Source: Cellulomonas telluris
GTDB lineage: Bacteria > Actinomycetota > Actinomycetes > Actinomycetales > Cellulomonadaceae
Direction: 5' to 3'
Length of the DNA stretch: 64,000 nucleotides
NCBI RefSeq assembly: GCF_004886325.1
Contig: NZ_QXFN01000004.1
Coordinates: 496,001 to 560,000, forward strand
The notes below the pieces were generated by a model. It searched no databases and was not told where the DNA came from. It was given only the letters and a program-made list of their open reading frames with translations. Both the position numbers and the translations under genes were made by a program. Shown piece by piece: positions 35,286-44,263 of the stretch; the first letter of the stretch is position 1; the number at the start of each line of letters is the position of its first letter.

Positions 35286-35921
35286 TCAGCCGACCACGAC
35301 GTGCACGGCGGTCACGCTGGGACGCTCCGGGACGGACGAGAAGCCGAAGCGGACCGGCGGTGCGACCGGCCGCAGCCCGCCGAGCGTGCGGTCGCCCCAC
35401 CGGGCGTCGACCGCCACGAGCGCGTGCTGGTCGTGCGCGGCGTACCGCTCGGGGGTCCCGTCGACGCCGGAGCCCCGCGTCCGCACGCCGGGCAGCACGA
35501 CGGCCGCCACGCCCGCGACGAGCCCGGCCGTCACCGCCGATCCCGTCACCGCCCGCGGCAGCGAGGACAGCAGGTGCCCGACCGGCGTCCGCCCGCCCAG
35601 CGTGAGCCGGGCGTCGAGCGGCCCCGCCTCGACGGTCCACGTCCGCGCGGCGCGGTCCGCCGCGACCCGCACGTCCACCACGTGCACCGCGTCGAACGTG
35701 TAGAGGCGCGTGACGAGGGCGGCGACGTCCTCGTCCGGGGCGAGCAGCACACGCGTGCCGTCGGGGCGCTCGACCATGACGTCCGCGAACGCGCCCAGCG
35801 GCGAGCGCAGCCAGCGGCCCACGACGATCCGGGTGCCCTCCTGCGTGCCGGCACCGGCGATGTGCCCGTCCAGCGTGAGGCGGTCGCCGCGGGCGGGCGG
35901 TGCGTCCGACGCGTGCGTCAT
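35286..35921 (-). CDS. Hypothetical protein, soluble, 211 residues
   Basis: I do not recognise a named domain. The N-terminal part (residues 13-115) looks beta-rich: DRLTLDGHIAGAGTQEGTRIVVGRWLRSP, then VMVERPDGTRVLLAPDEDVAALV, RLYTFDAVHVVDVRVAAD and WTVEAGPLDARLTLGG. The second half contains SAVTAGLVAGVAAVVLPGVRTRG, moderately hydrophobic, and ends with RFGFSSVPERPSVTAVHVVVG. Strand-like pattern, a probable start at ATG 35921 and a leaderless -10 box support a real gene. The gene ends just before the LexA box. Confidence 0.75.
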   Translation of the reverse strand: MTHASDAPPARGDRLTLDGHIAGAGTQEGTRIVVGRWLRSPLGAFADVMVERPDGTRVLLAPDEDVAALVTRLYTFDAVHVVDVRVAADRAARTWTVEAGPLDARLTLGGRTPVGHLLSSLPRAVTGSAVTAGLVAGVAAVVLPGVRTRGSGVDGTPERYAAHDQHALVAVDARWGDRTLGGLRPVAPPVRFGFSSVPERPSVTAVHVVVG

Positions 35922-35927
35922 GACGTC

Positions 35928-35933
35928 ACGCTA
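35928..35933 (-). promoter_or_regulatory. -10 box for a leaderless transcript
   Basis: The minus strand reads TAGCGT, six bases before the ATG at 35921. The transcript would start at or near the A of the codon. No ribosome-binding sequence is present. Confidence 0.45.
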
Positions 35934-35971
35934 GGGGCGCCGGGACGCACCCGCCCGCGGGCCGCGGCGCG

Positions 35972-37357
35972 TCACTCCCCCGCGACCGGTGCCACCCGCG
36001 GCCACAGGTCCTCGGCGGGAGGCGTCCACGTCGCCGGGTCGGCCGGCGCCTGCTCGCCCGACCGGATGTCCTTCACCTCGTCCTGGCGGGGGCTGCCGTC
36101 GGACGCGTCGTCGCCCACGAACCAGACGTACGGGATGCCGCGGCGGTCCGCGTGCCGGATCTGCTTGCCGAACTTCGCCGCGCTCGGCGCCACCTCGACC
36201 GGGACGCCGCGCGCCCGCAGCGCCGCGGCGACGGCGTCGGAGCGCCCGCGGCGGTCCTCGGACGTCACGGCGACGAGCACGGCCGTCGGGACCGACCGGG
36301 TCGCCCGCACCAGGCCGGCGTTGAGGAGCCGCGAGACGAGCCGGGAGACGCCGATGGACAGCCCGACGCCCGGGTAGGTCGTCGCGCCGTCGGACGCCAG
36401 CGTGTCGTACCGCCCGCCGGAGCAGATCGAGCCGAGGTCCTCGTGCCCGACGAGGACCGTCTCGTAGACCGAGCCCGTGTAGTAGTCGAGCCCGCGGGCG
36501 ATGCGCAGGTCCGCGACGACGACGCCGGGCGCCCGCTCCGCCGCCGCCGTCACGAGCGCGCCGAGCTCGGCGAGCCCCTCCTCGAGCAGGTCCGTGCCCG
36601 TCCCGTGCTCGGCTGCCAGCGCGCGCACGCGGTCGACGACGCCGGCGTCCTCGCCCCGCACCTCCGCCAGGGCCAGGCAGGCGCGCGCCTGCTCGGGGCT
36701 GGCGCCGGCCTCGGCGACGAGCAGGTCCGCCACGGCGTCCGCCCCGACCTTGTCGAGCTTGTCGATCGAGCGCAGCACCGCGTCGACGTCCGTCAGGCCG
36801 AGCCCGCGGTAGAAGCCCTCGGCGACCTTGCGGTTGTTCACGAGGATGCGGACCGGCGGCACGCCGATCCCGCGCAGCGCCGCGAGGGCGTCGGCCATGA
36901 CGAGCGGGAGCTCGACCTCGTAGTGGTACGGCAGCGCACCGGCGCCGACGACGTCGATGTCCGCCTGGACGAACTCCCGGAAGCGCCCGTCCTGCGGCCG
37001 CTCGCCCCGCCACACCTTCTGGATCTGGTAGCGCCGGAACGGGAACGCGAGGTGGCCGGCGTTCTCCAGCACGTAGCGCGCGAACGGCACCGTGAGGTCG
37101 AAGTGCAGGCCCAGCCGGCGCCCGGGGTCCTGCTCCTCGGCGTCGGCGTCCTCCTGCAGCCGGCGCAGCACGTAGACCTCCTTGGAGGTCTCGCCCTTGC
37201 GCAGCAGCTGGTCGAGCGGCTCCACCGCCCGCGTCTCGATGCCCGCGAAGCCGTGCAGCTCGAACGTGCGCCGCAGGGTGTCGAGCACGTGCTGCTCGAC
37301 GAGCCGCCCCTCGGGCAGCCACTCGGGGAATCCGGACAGGGGTGTGGGTCGCGCCAT
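35972..37357 (-). CDS. hisS: Histidyl-tRNA synthetase
   Basis: This class II synthetase has 461 residues and starts MARPTPLSGFPEWLPEGR. Motif 2 is RRYQIQKVWRGERPQDGRFREF and the HisRS signatures are FDLTVPFARYVLE and RGLDYYTGSVYE; the anticodon domain ends the protein (VGDDASDGSPRQDEVKDI). This is the actinobacterial long-type HisRS. It follows a hairpin that separates it from the metallo-beta-lactamase-fold gene upstream. Confidence 0.96.
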   Translation of the reverse strand: MARPTPLSGFPEWLPEGRLVEQHVLDTLRRTFELHGFAGIETRAVEPLDQLLRKGETSKEVYVLRRLQEDADAEEQDPGRRLGLHFDLTVPFARYVLENAGHLAFPFRRYQIQKVWRGERPQDGRFREFVQADIDVVGAGALPYHYEVELPLVMADALAALRGIGVPPVRILVNNRKVAEGFYRGLGLTDVDAVLRSIDKLDKVGADAVADLLVAEAGASPEQARACLALAEVRGEDAGVVDRVRALAAEHGTGTDLLEEGLAELGALVTAAAERAPGVVVADLRIARGLDYYTGSVYETVLVGHEDLGSICSGGRYDTLASDGATTYPGVGLSIGVSRLVSRLLNAGLVRATRSVPTAVLVAVTSEDRRGRSDAVAAALRARGVPVEVAPSAAKFGKQIRHADRRGIPYVWFVGDDASDGSPRQDEVKDIRSGEQAPADPATWTPPAEDLWPRVAPVAGE

Positions 37358-37374
37358 GCGCCCGATGATCCCAG

Positions 37375-37404
37375 ACGGGCGGGCGCGGCCGCCGCGCCGC
37401 CCGT
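37375..37404 (-). terminator. Hairpin after the metallo-hydrolase gene
   Basis: Arms 37375-37382 and 37397-37404 pair over 8 bases, and the stem can extend inward through GCGCGG with one bulge. It starts 9 bases after the metallo-hydrolase stop and precedes hisS. Confidence 0.5.
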
Positions 37405-37412
37405 CGGCGGCG

Positions 37413-38135
37413 TCAGCGCGGGCGCTGCAGGTACGGGTTGTGCGCGAGCTCGGTCCGCATGTCGGTCGCCGGCCCGTGCCCCGGGAGCACGACGGCGTCC
37501 GCCGGCAGCGCGGCGACGACGTCCCGCAGCGTGGCGGCCATCGTCGCGTCGTCCCCACCGGGCAGGTCGGTGCGGCCGATGCTGCCGGCGAACAGCACGT
37601 CGCCCGAGAGCACGACCGGCGCCGCGTCCCCGGCGTCCACGAGGTACAAGGTCGACCCCTCCGTGTGACCCGGGGCGTGCCGGGCGACGAGGCGGACGTC
37701 GTCCCACACGAGCTCGACGTCGGCCGAGCGGTCGACGCCGACCGCCCCGAACGGCTCCACGCGCGCGGGCGGCTGCCACGACGCGACGTCGACGCCCGCC
37801 GCGGCCAGGGCCTGCGCCAGGGGACCGTGCGGGTCGTGCCGGGGGTCCAGGAGGCCGAGCGTGCCGAACGGGTCGGCCAGCCGGTGGGCGTCCGCGGCGT
37901 GCAGCACGACGGGCACGTCGTAGGCCGCCGCGACCGCCGGGGCGTCCCAGGTGTGGTCGGCGTGGCCGTGCGTCGCCAGCACCGCGCGGGGACGCAGCCC
38001 CTCGCGCTCGACGAGGGCGCGCACCTGCTCCCCCGCCCCCGCGCCCACGTCCACGACGACGCACGACCGCGAGGGGCCGACGACGACCGAGCAGCGGGCG
38101 CCGAACACGGGCGCGACCAGCGTGAGGATCTCCAT
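37413..38135 (-). CDS. Glyoxalase II-like metallo-beta-lactamase-fold hydrolase
   Basis: This is a 240-residue protein with THGHADHTWD, the HxHxDH metal site, then ARHAPGHTEGSTLYLVD and LSGDVLFAGSIGRTDLPGGD providing the further His and Asp ligands, and VLPGHGPATDM at the end. This is the glyoxalase II-like hydrolase family found next to hisS in actinobacteria; the substrate is undefined. ATG 38135 is 7 bases after TAGCGT, so the transcript is probably leaderless. Confidence 0.92.
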   Translation of the reverse strand: MEILTLVAPVFGARCSVVVGPSRSCVVVDVGAGAGEQVRALVEREGLRPRAVLATHGHADHTWDAPAVAAAYDVPVVLHAADAHRLADPFGTLGLLDPRHDPHGPLAQALAAAGVDVASWQPPARVEPFGAVGVDRSADVELVWDDVRLVARHAPGHTEGSTLYLVDAGDAAPVVLSGDVLFAGSIGRTDLPGGDDATMAATLRDVVAALPADAVVLPGHGPATDMRTELAHNPYLQRPR

Positions 38136-38142
38136 GCCACGC

Positions 38143-38148
38143 ACGCTA
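38143..38148 (-). promoter_or_regulatory. -10 box for a leaderless transcript
   Basis: The minus strand reads TAGCGT, seven bases before the ATG of the metallo-hydrolase gene at 38135. It is identical to the hexamer at 35928-35933. Confidence 0.45.
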
Positions 38149-38173
38149 GACCGCCGGCCGGCCGGGGCGAGGG

Positions 38174-38214
38174 CCGCGGCGTGCCGCGGCGTGCGCCCGG
38201 TGCCCGCGGCGTGC
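38174..38214 (+). repeat. Three phased copies of CCGCGGCGTGC before the cyclophilin gene
   Basis: Exact copies begin at 38174, 38184 and 38204, that is offset by 10 and 20 bases, one and two helical turns. The last copy would overlap the -35 position of the plus-strand promoter at 38226. It may be an operator array. Confidence 0.45.
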
Positions 38215-38225
38215 CGCGCCCTGCC

Positions 38226-38231
38226 TAGACT
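38226..38231 (+). promoter_or_regulatory. Candidate -10 box for the cyclophilin-DUF349 operon
   Basis: TAGACT fits the actinobacterial -10 pattern. It would give a leader of about 70 bases before GTG 38302. No -35 hexamer is clear. Confidence 0.4.
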
Positions 38232-38301
38232 GTCCCGGGTCCGGCGGGGGTCCGGGGCGCGGCGCGGAGCGGGGTCGCGCGCACGACGACGAGGGGTGGC
38301 G

Positions 38302-39072
38302 GTGAACTCCAAGCGCGAGTACGAGCGGCGGCGGTACGAGAAGTGGCAGGCCCGTCAGGCCGCCTCCGTCGCCCGGTCCCGGCGCCGGCGCCAGCGCGTG
38401 ATCGCCGGGACGGTGGTCGGCGCCCTGGTCGTCGGCACGGGCGTGGTGGCAGCCGTCGCGCTCTCCCGCGACGACTCGCCCGCGGCCACCGCCAGCCCGA
38501 CCGCGGAGGCGACCCCCGCGCCGACGCTCCCCGCGCGCACCGGCAACGGCGGTGTCGTCCCCGACCCGGCGTCGGCCGAGGGGCGCAGCTGGACCGGGAC
38601 CATCACGACGTCGGCCGGACCGGTGGAGGTCGAGCTCGACGGTGCGGCGGCCCCGCAGGCGGTCGCCAACTTCGTGACCCTCGCCCAGGAGGGCTACTTC
38701 GACGACACGCAGTGCCACCGTCTGGTCACGACCGGCATCCACGTGCTGCAGTGCGGCGACCCGACCGCGACGGGCACCGGCGGCCCCGGCTACAGCTGGG
38801 GCCCCGTCGAGAACGCCCCCGCGGGCGACGTGTACCCCGCCGGCACCATCGCCATGGCCCGCATCGGCAACGACGCCGAGTCGATGGGCAGCCAGTTCTT
38901 CCTCGTCTACGAGGACTCGACCATCCCGTCCGACTCGGCGGGTGGCTACACCGTGTTCGGCCGCATCACGTCCGGGTTGGACGTCGTGCAGGCCATCGCT
39001 GACGCCGGGACGCAGCCGGGTACCGAACGGCCCGTCCAGGACGTCATCATCGAGGGAGTGGAGATCCAGTGA
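38302..39072 (+). CDS. Membrane-anchored peptidyl-prolyl isomerase (cyclophilin)
   Basis: This is a 256-residue protein with a charged N-terminus, a membrane helix at about 33-55 (RVIAGTVVGALVVGTGVVAAVAL), a Thr/Pro linker and a cyclophilin domain from about 95. Landmarks are APQAVANFVTLAQEGYFDDTQCHRL, GTGGPGYSW and GSQFFLVYEDSTIP. The catalytic Arg of the FHR motif is present, as CHRL. It acts outside the membrane in folding of secreted proteins. GTG at 38302 has AGGGG upstream; it is coupled to the next gene by GTGA. Confidence 0.93.
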   Translation: MNSKREYERRRYEKWQARQAASVARSRRRRQRVIAGTVVGALVVGTGVVAAVALSRDDSPAATASPTAEATPAPTLPARTGNGGVVPDPASAEGRSWTGTITTSAGPVEVELDGAAAPQAVANFVTLAQEGYFDDTQCHRLVTTGIHVLQCGDPTATGTGGPGYSWGPVENAPAGDVYPAGTIAMARIGNDAESMGSQFFLVYEDSTIPSDSAGGYTVFGRITSGLDVVQAIADAGTQPGTERPVQDVIIEGVEIQ

Positions 39073-41051
39073 CCGAGCACACCACGACGCCGTCCGCGGA
39101 CGACGCCGACCGGGCTCCCGCCCTCACGGAGACCGCGGCCGCCGCGGACCCCGCCACGGCGGACGACCGTCCGTCCGCGGACGACGCCGTCGTCGAGGAC
39201 CTCACCGCCGCCCCGTCCGCGGCGGAGGACGCAGCCGTGCAGGAGGACGCCGCCGACGAGCCCACGCCCGCGGACGGCCCCGCCGACGAGCCCGTGGCCC
39301 CGGAAGCCACGGCCGACGCGACGCCGACGCAGGACGCCCCGGTGGCGGAGGCGGTCGAGGAGACCCCCGAGATCGAGGCCGCCACGGTCGAGGAGACCCC
39401 CGAGACCGAGCCCGCCACGGTCGAGGAGACCCCCGAGACCGAGCCCGCCACGGTCGAGGAGACCCCCGAGACCGAGCCTGCCACGGTCGAGGAGACCCCC
39501 GAGACCGAGCCCGCCACGGTCGAGGAGACCCCCGCGAGCGAGGTCGCGACCGCGGGCCCGGAGGGCACGGACGAGCCCGCGGAGGAGGCCCAGGACGGCG
39601 CGACCGCGCAGACCGGGACCGACGCCGCGACGGAGACCGCTCCCGCTGCTCCCCTGCCGGGTGGGCGCCCCGGCCCGCGCCCGACCCCTGGCTCGGTCCG
39701 ACCCGGGCCCCGCCCCACGCCGCGGGCGGCGACGGCGGCGCCGGCCGCCCCCGCTGCCGTCGCGCCGGTCGCCCCGCCGGTCGACCCCGCGGAGGCGGCG
39801 CGCGCCGCCGAGTTCGGTCGCGTCGACGAGGACGGCACGGTGCACGTGCGCGAGGCGGCGGGCGAGCGCGTCGTCGGGCAGTTCCCCGGTGCGAGCACCG
39901 AGGAGGCCCTCGGCCTGTACGTGCGCCGCTACCTCGACCTGCAGGCGAAGGTCGCGCTCTTCGAGGCCCGCCTGTCGGCGACGGACCTGTCCGTCAAGGA
40001 GATCGACCAGACGCTGGCCAAGCTGACGCAGGAGCTCGCCGAGCCCGCGGCCGTGGGCGACCTCGACGGCCTGCGTGGCCGCCTCGAGGGGCTGCGCGAG
40101 CGCGCGGCCGAGCGGCGCGCCCAGGCCGAGGCGGAGCGCCAGGCGGCCCGGGAGGCGGCCGTCGCGGCGCGCACCCGGATCGTCGAGCAGGCCGAGAAGA
40201 TCGCGACGACCGACCCGGCGCGGATCCAGTGGCGGCCCGCGGGCGAGCAGCTGCGCGCCCTCCTCGAGGAGTGGAAGGAGGCGCAGCGGCAGGGGCCGCG
40301 CATCGACCGTCCCACGGAGGAGTCGCTCTGGAAGCGGTTCAGCCACGCCCGTACGACGTTCGACCGTGAGCGCCGGCACTTCTTCGCGGAGCTGGAGTCG
40401 CGCAACGCCGAGGCGAAGGCCACCAAGGAGTCGCTCGTCGCGCAGGCCGAGGCCCTGTCCGGCAGCACGGACTGGGGTGCGACGTCCGCCGCGTTCCGCG
40501 ACCTGATGGCCCGGTGGAAGGCGGCCGGTCGGGCGAACCGCCAGGTCGACGACGCGCTGTGGGCTCGTTTCCGCGCCGCCCAGGACGCGTTCTTCTCGGC
40601 GCGCGACGCGGCCAACCAGGCGGTCGACGCGGAGTTCCGCGCGAACCTCGAGGTGAAGGAGGCGCTGCTGGTCGAGGCCGAGGCGCTCGTGCCCGTGCGT
40701 GACATCGGGGGCGCCAAGTCGGCCCTGCGCTCGATCCAGGACCGCTGGGAGGCCGCGGGCAAGGTGCCCCGCGCCGACGTGCAGCGTGTCGAGGGGCGGC
40801 TGCGCGCGGTCGAGCAGGCCGTCCGCGACGCGGAGAACGCGCAGTGGCGTCGCGCGAACCCGGAGACGCGTGCCCGCGCCGAGGGCGCGGCCGCACAGCT
40901 CGAGCAGGCCATCGCGTCGCTCGAGGCGGACCTTGCGGCCGCCGAGGCGGCGGGTGACAAGCGCCGCGTCCAGGAGGCCCGTGCCGCGCTCGACGCGCGC
41001 CGGGCGTGGCTGGAGCAGGTGCAGCGCGCGGCCCACGACGCCCGGGGCTGA
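39069..41051 (+). CDS. DUF349 protein with repeat-rich N-terminal extension
   Basis: This is a 660-residue protein. Residues 1-250 are disordered and acidic, with five near-identical copies of VEETPETEPAT from residue 96 plus a degenerate sixth; a Pro/Arg segment (GGRPGPRPTPGSVRPG) follows at about 200. From about 300 onward there are three or so DUF349 units with FEARLSATDLSVKEIDQTL, LLEEWKEAQRQGPR, RWKAAGRANRQVDDALW and SIQDRWEAAGKVPR. The family is coiled-coil and linked to stress or ribosome-related roles, not established. Gene order cyclophilin-DUF349 near rel is usual in actinobacteria. Confidence 0.9.
   Translation: MTEHTTTPSADDADRAPALTETAAAADPATADDRPSADDAVVEDLTAAPSAAEDAAVQEDAADEPTPADGPADEPVAPEATADATPTQDAPVAEAVEETPEIEAATVEETPETEPATVEETPETEPATVEETPETEPATVEETPETEPATVEETPASEVATAGPEGTDEPAEEAQDGATAQTGTDAATETAPAAPLPGGRPGPRPTPGSVRPGPRPTPRAATAAPAAPAAVAPVAPPVDPAEAARAAEFGRVDEDGTVHVREAAGERVVGQFPGASTEEALGLYVRRYLDLQAKVALFEARLSATDLSVKEIDQTLAKLTQELAEPAAVGDLDGLRGRLEGLRERAAERRAQAEAERQAAREAAVAARTRIVEQAEKIATTDPARIQWRPAGEQLRALLEEWKEAQRQGPRIDRPTEESLWKRFSHARTTFDRERRHFFAELESRNAEAKATKESLVAQAEALSGSTDWGATSAAFRDLMARWKAAGRANRQVDDALWARFRAAQDAFFSARDAANQAVDAEFRANLEVKEALLVEAEALVPVRDIGGAKSALRSIQDRWEAAGKVPRADVQRVEGRLRAVEQAVRDAENAQWRRANPETRARAEGAAAQLEQAIASLEADLAAAEAAGDKRRVQEARAALDARRAWLEQVQRAAHDARG
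39354..39540 (+). repeat. 33-bp in-frame tandem repeat
   Basis: Units start at 39354, 39387, 39420, 39453 and 39486, with a degenerate sixth at 39519. Units 2, 3 and 5 are identical, and unit 4 differs by one silent base (c to t). Each encodes VEETPETEPAT. The repeat keeps frame, so copy number changes would lengthen or shorten the acidic tail without frameshift. Confidence 0.9.
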
Positions 41052-41057
41052 CCCGCG

Positions 41058-41101
41058 GGGCCGGGGTGCGGGCTGTCCACAGGACGCCCGTACCCCGGCC
41101 C
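41058..41101 (+). terminator. Hairpin after the DUF349 gene
   Basis: Arms 41058-41073 and 41086-41101 pair over 16 bases, one of them a G-U pair; the loop contains a further GTCC/GGAC stem. It begins 7 bases after the DUF349 stop. Confidence 0.7.
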
Positions 41102-41132
41102 GGCCGGCCCTGCCGGCGGCATCCTGACGGGC

Positions 41133-41744
41133 ATGGTCCCCGGCCTCGACCCGTCCACGCCCCCCGCGCCCGCGGCCCTCGTCCGTCTGCGCCCCCGTCC
41201 CGTCGACCTGCCGCCGGTCGTGCACCGCGCCGACGTCGGCCCGCTCGCGTGGGCGGGCATGCTCGCGGACGGCGCGCTGGTGCCGCTGCGCGGCGACGTG
41301 GCCCGCACCGCGGGGACGGCGGAGACGCCGGCCGTCCGCGCCGCCGCGGTCGCCCGGCTCGTACCGCCCCGCGGTGTCGTCGGTCGGACGGCAGCCGTGT
41401 GGGTCCACACCGGCGGTCCGCCGCCCCGACGTGTCGACGTCCTCGTTGCCTCCGGGGCGCGGCGGCCCGACCCCCACCCGGACCGCCGGGTGGCGGAGGC
41501 CGTGCTCGGGCCGGAGGACGTCGTCGCTCTGGGCCCGGTCCGCGTCACGACGCCGCTGCGCACCGCGCTGGACGTGGCGCGGTGGGAGACGTCGGCGTCC
41601 GCGCAGGAGGCGCTGGCGCGTCTGGCGTCGGCCGGGGTCGACCTCGTGGCGGCACTCCGTGCCCTCCACCGCTTCGAGGGGCACCGCGGCGTGCGGTCCG
41701 GCCGCGCGGCCCTCGTGGCGGCGTGCGCCGTCAGGCGCGGATGA
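41133..41744 (+). CDS. AbiEi-like/hypothetical protein
   Basis: This is a 203-residue protein. Residues 60-150 ([45 protein letters not shown]) resemble the middle domain of AbiEi-type antitoxin and DUF559 proteins, including the frameshifted one at 3469-4373. No winged helix or nuclease core is visible. There is no adjacent AbiEii nucleotidyltransferase toxin, so a toxin-antitoxin role is not supported here. The last 14 bases overlap the rel 3' end on the other strand. Confidence 0.65.
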   Translation: MVPGLDPSTPPAPAALVRLRPRPVDLPPVVHRADVGPLAWAGMLADGALVPLRGDVARTAGTAETPAVRAAAVARLVPPRGVVGRTAAVWVHTGGPPPRRVDVLVASGARRPDPHPDRRVAEAVLGPEDVVALGPVRVTTPLRTALDVARWETSASAQEALARLASAGVDLVAALRALHRFEGHRGVRSGRAALVAACAVRRG

Positions 41745-44121
41745 CCGGCTCCTCCGCCGCGCGCGAACCGGTCACGCGGTAGACGTCGAAGACGCCCTCG
41801 ACCTTGCGCACCGCGGACAGCACCGAGGCGAGGTGGGACGGCTCGGCCATCTCGAAGACGAACCGGGACAGCGCGACCCGGTCGCGGGATGTCGAGACCG
41901 ACGCCGACAGGATGTTCACGTGGTGGTCGGACAGGACGCGCGTCACGTCCGACAGCAGACGGCTGCGGTCGAGCGCCTCCACCTGGATCTGGACGAGGAA
42001 CAGCTGCGAGCTCGTGTGGCTCCAGCCGACCTCGACCAGCCGCTCGGGCTGGCGGCGCAGCGCCTCGACGTTGATGCAGTCGGTGCGGTGCACCGACACG
42101 CCCTGGCCGCGCGTGACGAAGCCGAGGATGTCGTCCCCCGGCACCGGGGTGCAGCACTTGGCGAGCTTGACCCAGACGTCGTCGACGCCCTTGACCACGA
42201 CGCCCGGGTCGCCCGTGCGCACGCGCCGCGTCGCCTGCCCCGGCCGTGCGGTCTCCGCCAGGTCCTCCTCGGCGGCCGGCTCGCCGCCGAGCGAGTGGAC
42301 GAGCTTCTGCACGACGGACGCCGCGGACACCTGCCCCTCGCCGACCGCGGCGTAGAGCGCCGACACGTCGGCGTACCGCATCTCGTGCGCGAGGGCGACG
42401 AGCGCCTCGTGGGACATGAGCCGCTGGATCGGCAGGTTCTGCTTGCGCATCGCCTTCGCGATGGCGTCCTTGCCGTGCTCGACCGCCTCCTCGCGGCGCT
42501 CCTTCGTGAACCACTGCCGGATCTTGTTGCGCGCGCGGGGGCTCTTGACGAAGCCCAGCCAGTCGCGGCTGGGCCCGGCGGTCTCGGAGCGGGACGTGAA
42601 CACCTCGACGACGTCGCCGTTCTCCAGCGTCGAGTCCAGCGGGACGAGGCGCCCGTTCACGCGGGCACCCATGGTCCGGTGACCGACCTCGGTGTGCACC
42701 GCGTACGCGAAGTCCACGGGCGTCGACCCGGCCGGCAGCGCCTGGACGTCGCCCTTCGGCGTGAACACGTAGACCTCGGCGCCCGCGATCTCGTCGCGCA
42801 GCAGGTCGAGGAACTCGGTCGGGTCGGCGGTCTCGCGCTGCCAGTCCACGAGCTGGCGCAGCCACGCCATGTCGTTGCCGTCCTGGCCGCCGTCCTTCGA
42901 GTTCTCCTTGTACTTCCAGTGCGCCGCGACGCCGTACTCCGCGCGCCGGTGCATGTCGTGCGTGCGGATCTGGATCTCGACGGGCTTGCCACCCGGCCCG
43001 ATCACCGTGGTGTGCAGCGACTGGTAGAGGTTGAACTTCGGCATCGCGATGTAGTCCTTGAACCGGCCGGGGACCGGGTTCCACCGCGCGTGCAGGGCGC
43101 CGAGGGCCGCGTAGCAGTCGCGCACCGTGTCGACGAGGACGCGGACGCCCACGAGGTCGTAGATGTCCGCGAAGTCGCGGCCGCGGACGATCATCTTCTG
43201 GTAGATCGAGTAGTAGTGCTTCGGCCGGCCCGTCACGGTGGCGCGGATCTTCGCGTTGCGCAGGTCGGTGCCCACCTGCTCACGGACCGTGGCGAGGTAC
43301 TCCTCGCGGGCCGGCGCACGCTCCGCCACGAGGTGCACGATCTCGTCGTAGACCTTGGGGTACAGCGTCGCGAACGACAGGTCCTCGAGCTCCCACTTGA
43401 TCGTGTTCATGCCGAGCCGGTGCGCGAGCGGCGCGTAGATCTCGAGCGTCTCGCGTGCCTTCTTCTCGGCCGAGGCCGCCGCGACGAACTTCCACGTCCG
43501 GGCGTTGTGCAGCCGGTCGGCGAGCTTGATGACGAGCACGCGGATGTCGCGGGACATCGCGACGACCATCTTGCGGACCGTCTCGGCCTGCGCGGCGTCG
43601 CCGTACGCGACCTTGTCGAGCTTCGTGACCCCGTCGACCAGCATCGCGACCTCGGGCCCGAACTCCCGGCGCAGCTGCTCGAGGGAGTAGTCGGTGTCCT
43701 CCACCGTGTCGTGCAGGAGCGCCGCGACGAGCGTGGAGGGCGTCATGCCCAGCTCGGCGAGGATCGTCGTCACCGCGACGGGGTGCGTGATGTACGGGTC
43801 GCCGCTCTTGCGCAGCTGGCCTCGGTGGGCGCGCTCGGCGACCACGTAGGCCTGCTCGACCGCGGACAGGTCCGCCTTCGGGTGGTTCTGCCGCACCGCC
43901 TGCAGGACCGGCTCGAGCGCCGGGTACGTGACGGTCGACCGGCCGGACAGGCGGGCCAGCCGCGCGCGCACACGGCTCGCGGAGGAGCCGGGCGGGTCAC
44001 CGACCTCCGCCGTCGCAGGGACGCCACCGCCGGGCGTCGCCTCGGCGGGCTCCGCCGGAGGGACGGGCGCGGGCGCGCCGCCGGGCGCCTCCGAGGGCAC
44101 GGCCTTCACCTTCTCGTTCAC
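41731..44121 (-). CDS. rel: Bifunctional (p)ppGpp synthetase/hydrolase Rel
   Basis: This is a 796-residue protein: a disordered tail of about 60 residues, the HD hydrolase domain ([16 protein letters not shown]), the synthetase domain ([37 protein letters not shown]), TGS ([24 protein letters not shown]), the conserved CCTPVPGD segment and a C-terminal ACT domain. Both active sites look intact, so it both makes and degrades (p)ppGpp. GTG at 44121 has GGGGAGGGGG upstream. It is the only Rel-type gene seen in the window. Confidence 0.96.
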   Translation of the reverse strand: MNEKVKAVPSEAPGGAPAPVPPAEPAEATPGGGVPATAEVGDPPGSSASRVRARLARLSGRSTVTYPALEPVLQAVRQNHPKADLSAVEQAYVVAERAHRGQLRKSGDPYITHPVAVTTILAELGMTPSTLVAALLHDTVEDTDYSLEQLRREFGPEVAMLVDGVTKLDKVAYGDAAQAETVRKMVVAMSRDIRVLVIKLADRLHNARTWKFVAAASAEKKARETLEIYAPLAHRLGMNTIKWELEDLSFATLYPKVYDEIVHLVAERAPAREEYLATVREQVGTDLRNAKIRATVTGRPKHYYSIYQKMIVRGRDFADIYDLVGVRVLVDTVRDCYAALGALHARWNPVPGRFKDYIAMPKFNLYQSLHTTVIGPGGKPVEIQIRTHDMHRRAEYGVAAHWKYKENSKDGGQDGNDMAWLRQLVDWQRETADPTEFLDLLRDEIAGAEVYVFTPKGDVQALPAGSTPVDFAYAVHTEVGHRTMGARVNGRLVPLDSTLENGDVVEVFTSRSETAGPSRDWLGFVKSPRARNKIRQWFTKERREEAVEHGKDAIAKAMRKQNLPIQRLMSHEALVALAHEMRYADVSALYAAVGEGQVSAASVVQKLVHSLGGEPAAEEDLAETARPGQATRRVRTGDPGVVVKGVDDVWVKLAKCCTPVPGDDILGFVTRGQGVSVHRTDCINVEALRRQPERLVEVGWSHTSSQLFLVQIQVEALDRSRLLSDVTRVLSDHHVNILSASVSTSRDRVALSRFVFEMAEPSHLASVLSAVRKVEGVFDVYRVTGSRAAEEPVIRA

Positions 44122-44153
44122 GGCACCCCCTCCCCCGACCGATCCGCCTCAGC

Positions 44154-44173
44154 CCGTCGGCGGTCGCCGACGG
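44154..44173 (-). ncRNA. Hairpin in rel leader
   Basis: CCGTCGGCG at 44154-44162 is perfectly complementary to 44165-44173, a near-continuous palindrome. It lies between the candidate -10 at 44192 and the rel start, 32 bases before the GTG. Confidence 0.4.
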
Positions 44174-44191
44174 TGAGGACCTGGTCCGACG

Positions 44192-44197
44192 AGTCTA
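44192..44197 (-). promoter_or_regulatory. Candidate -10 box for rel
   Basis: The minus strand reads TAGACT. It predicts a leader of about 65 bases containing the hairpin at 44154-44173. Confidence 0.38.
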
Positions 44198-44221
44198 CGT
44201 CGGCGCCGGCGAACACCCGCA

Positions 44222-44254
44222 CGCGGCGGTCCGCACGGGTGACGGACCGCCGCG
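44222..44254 (-). terminator. Hairpin after apt
   Basis: Arms 44222-44233 and 44243-44254 are perfect over 12 bases with a 9-base loop. It starts 9 bases after the apt stop and separates the secDF-apt operon from rel. Confidence 0.7.
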
Positions 44255-44263
44255 CGGCGGAAC

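Noticed and set aside
39354..39540. Possible CRISPR array
   Set aside because: The 33-base units are adjacent with no spacers and translate in frame as an acidic repeat in one gene.
41133..41744. Type IV toxin-antitoxin pair
   Set aside because: Only an AbiEi-like domain is seen; no AbiEii-type nucleotidyltransferase gene lies beside it.
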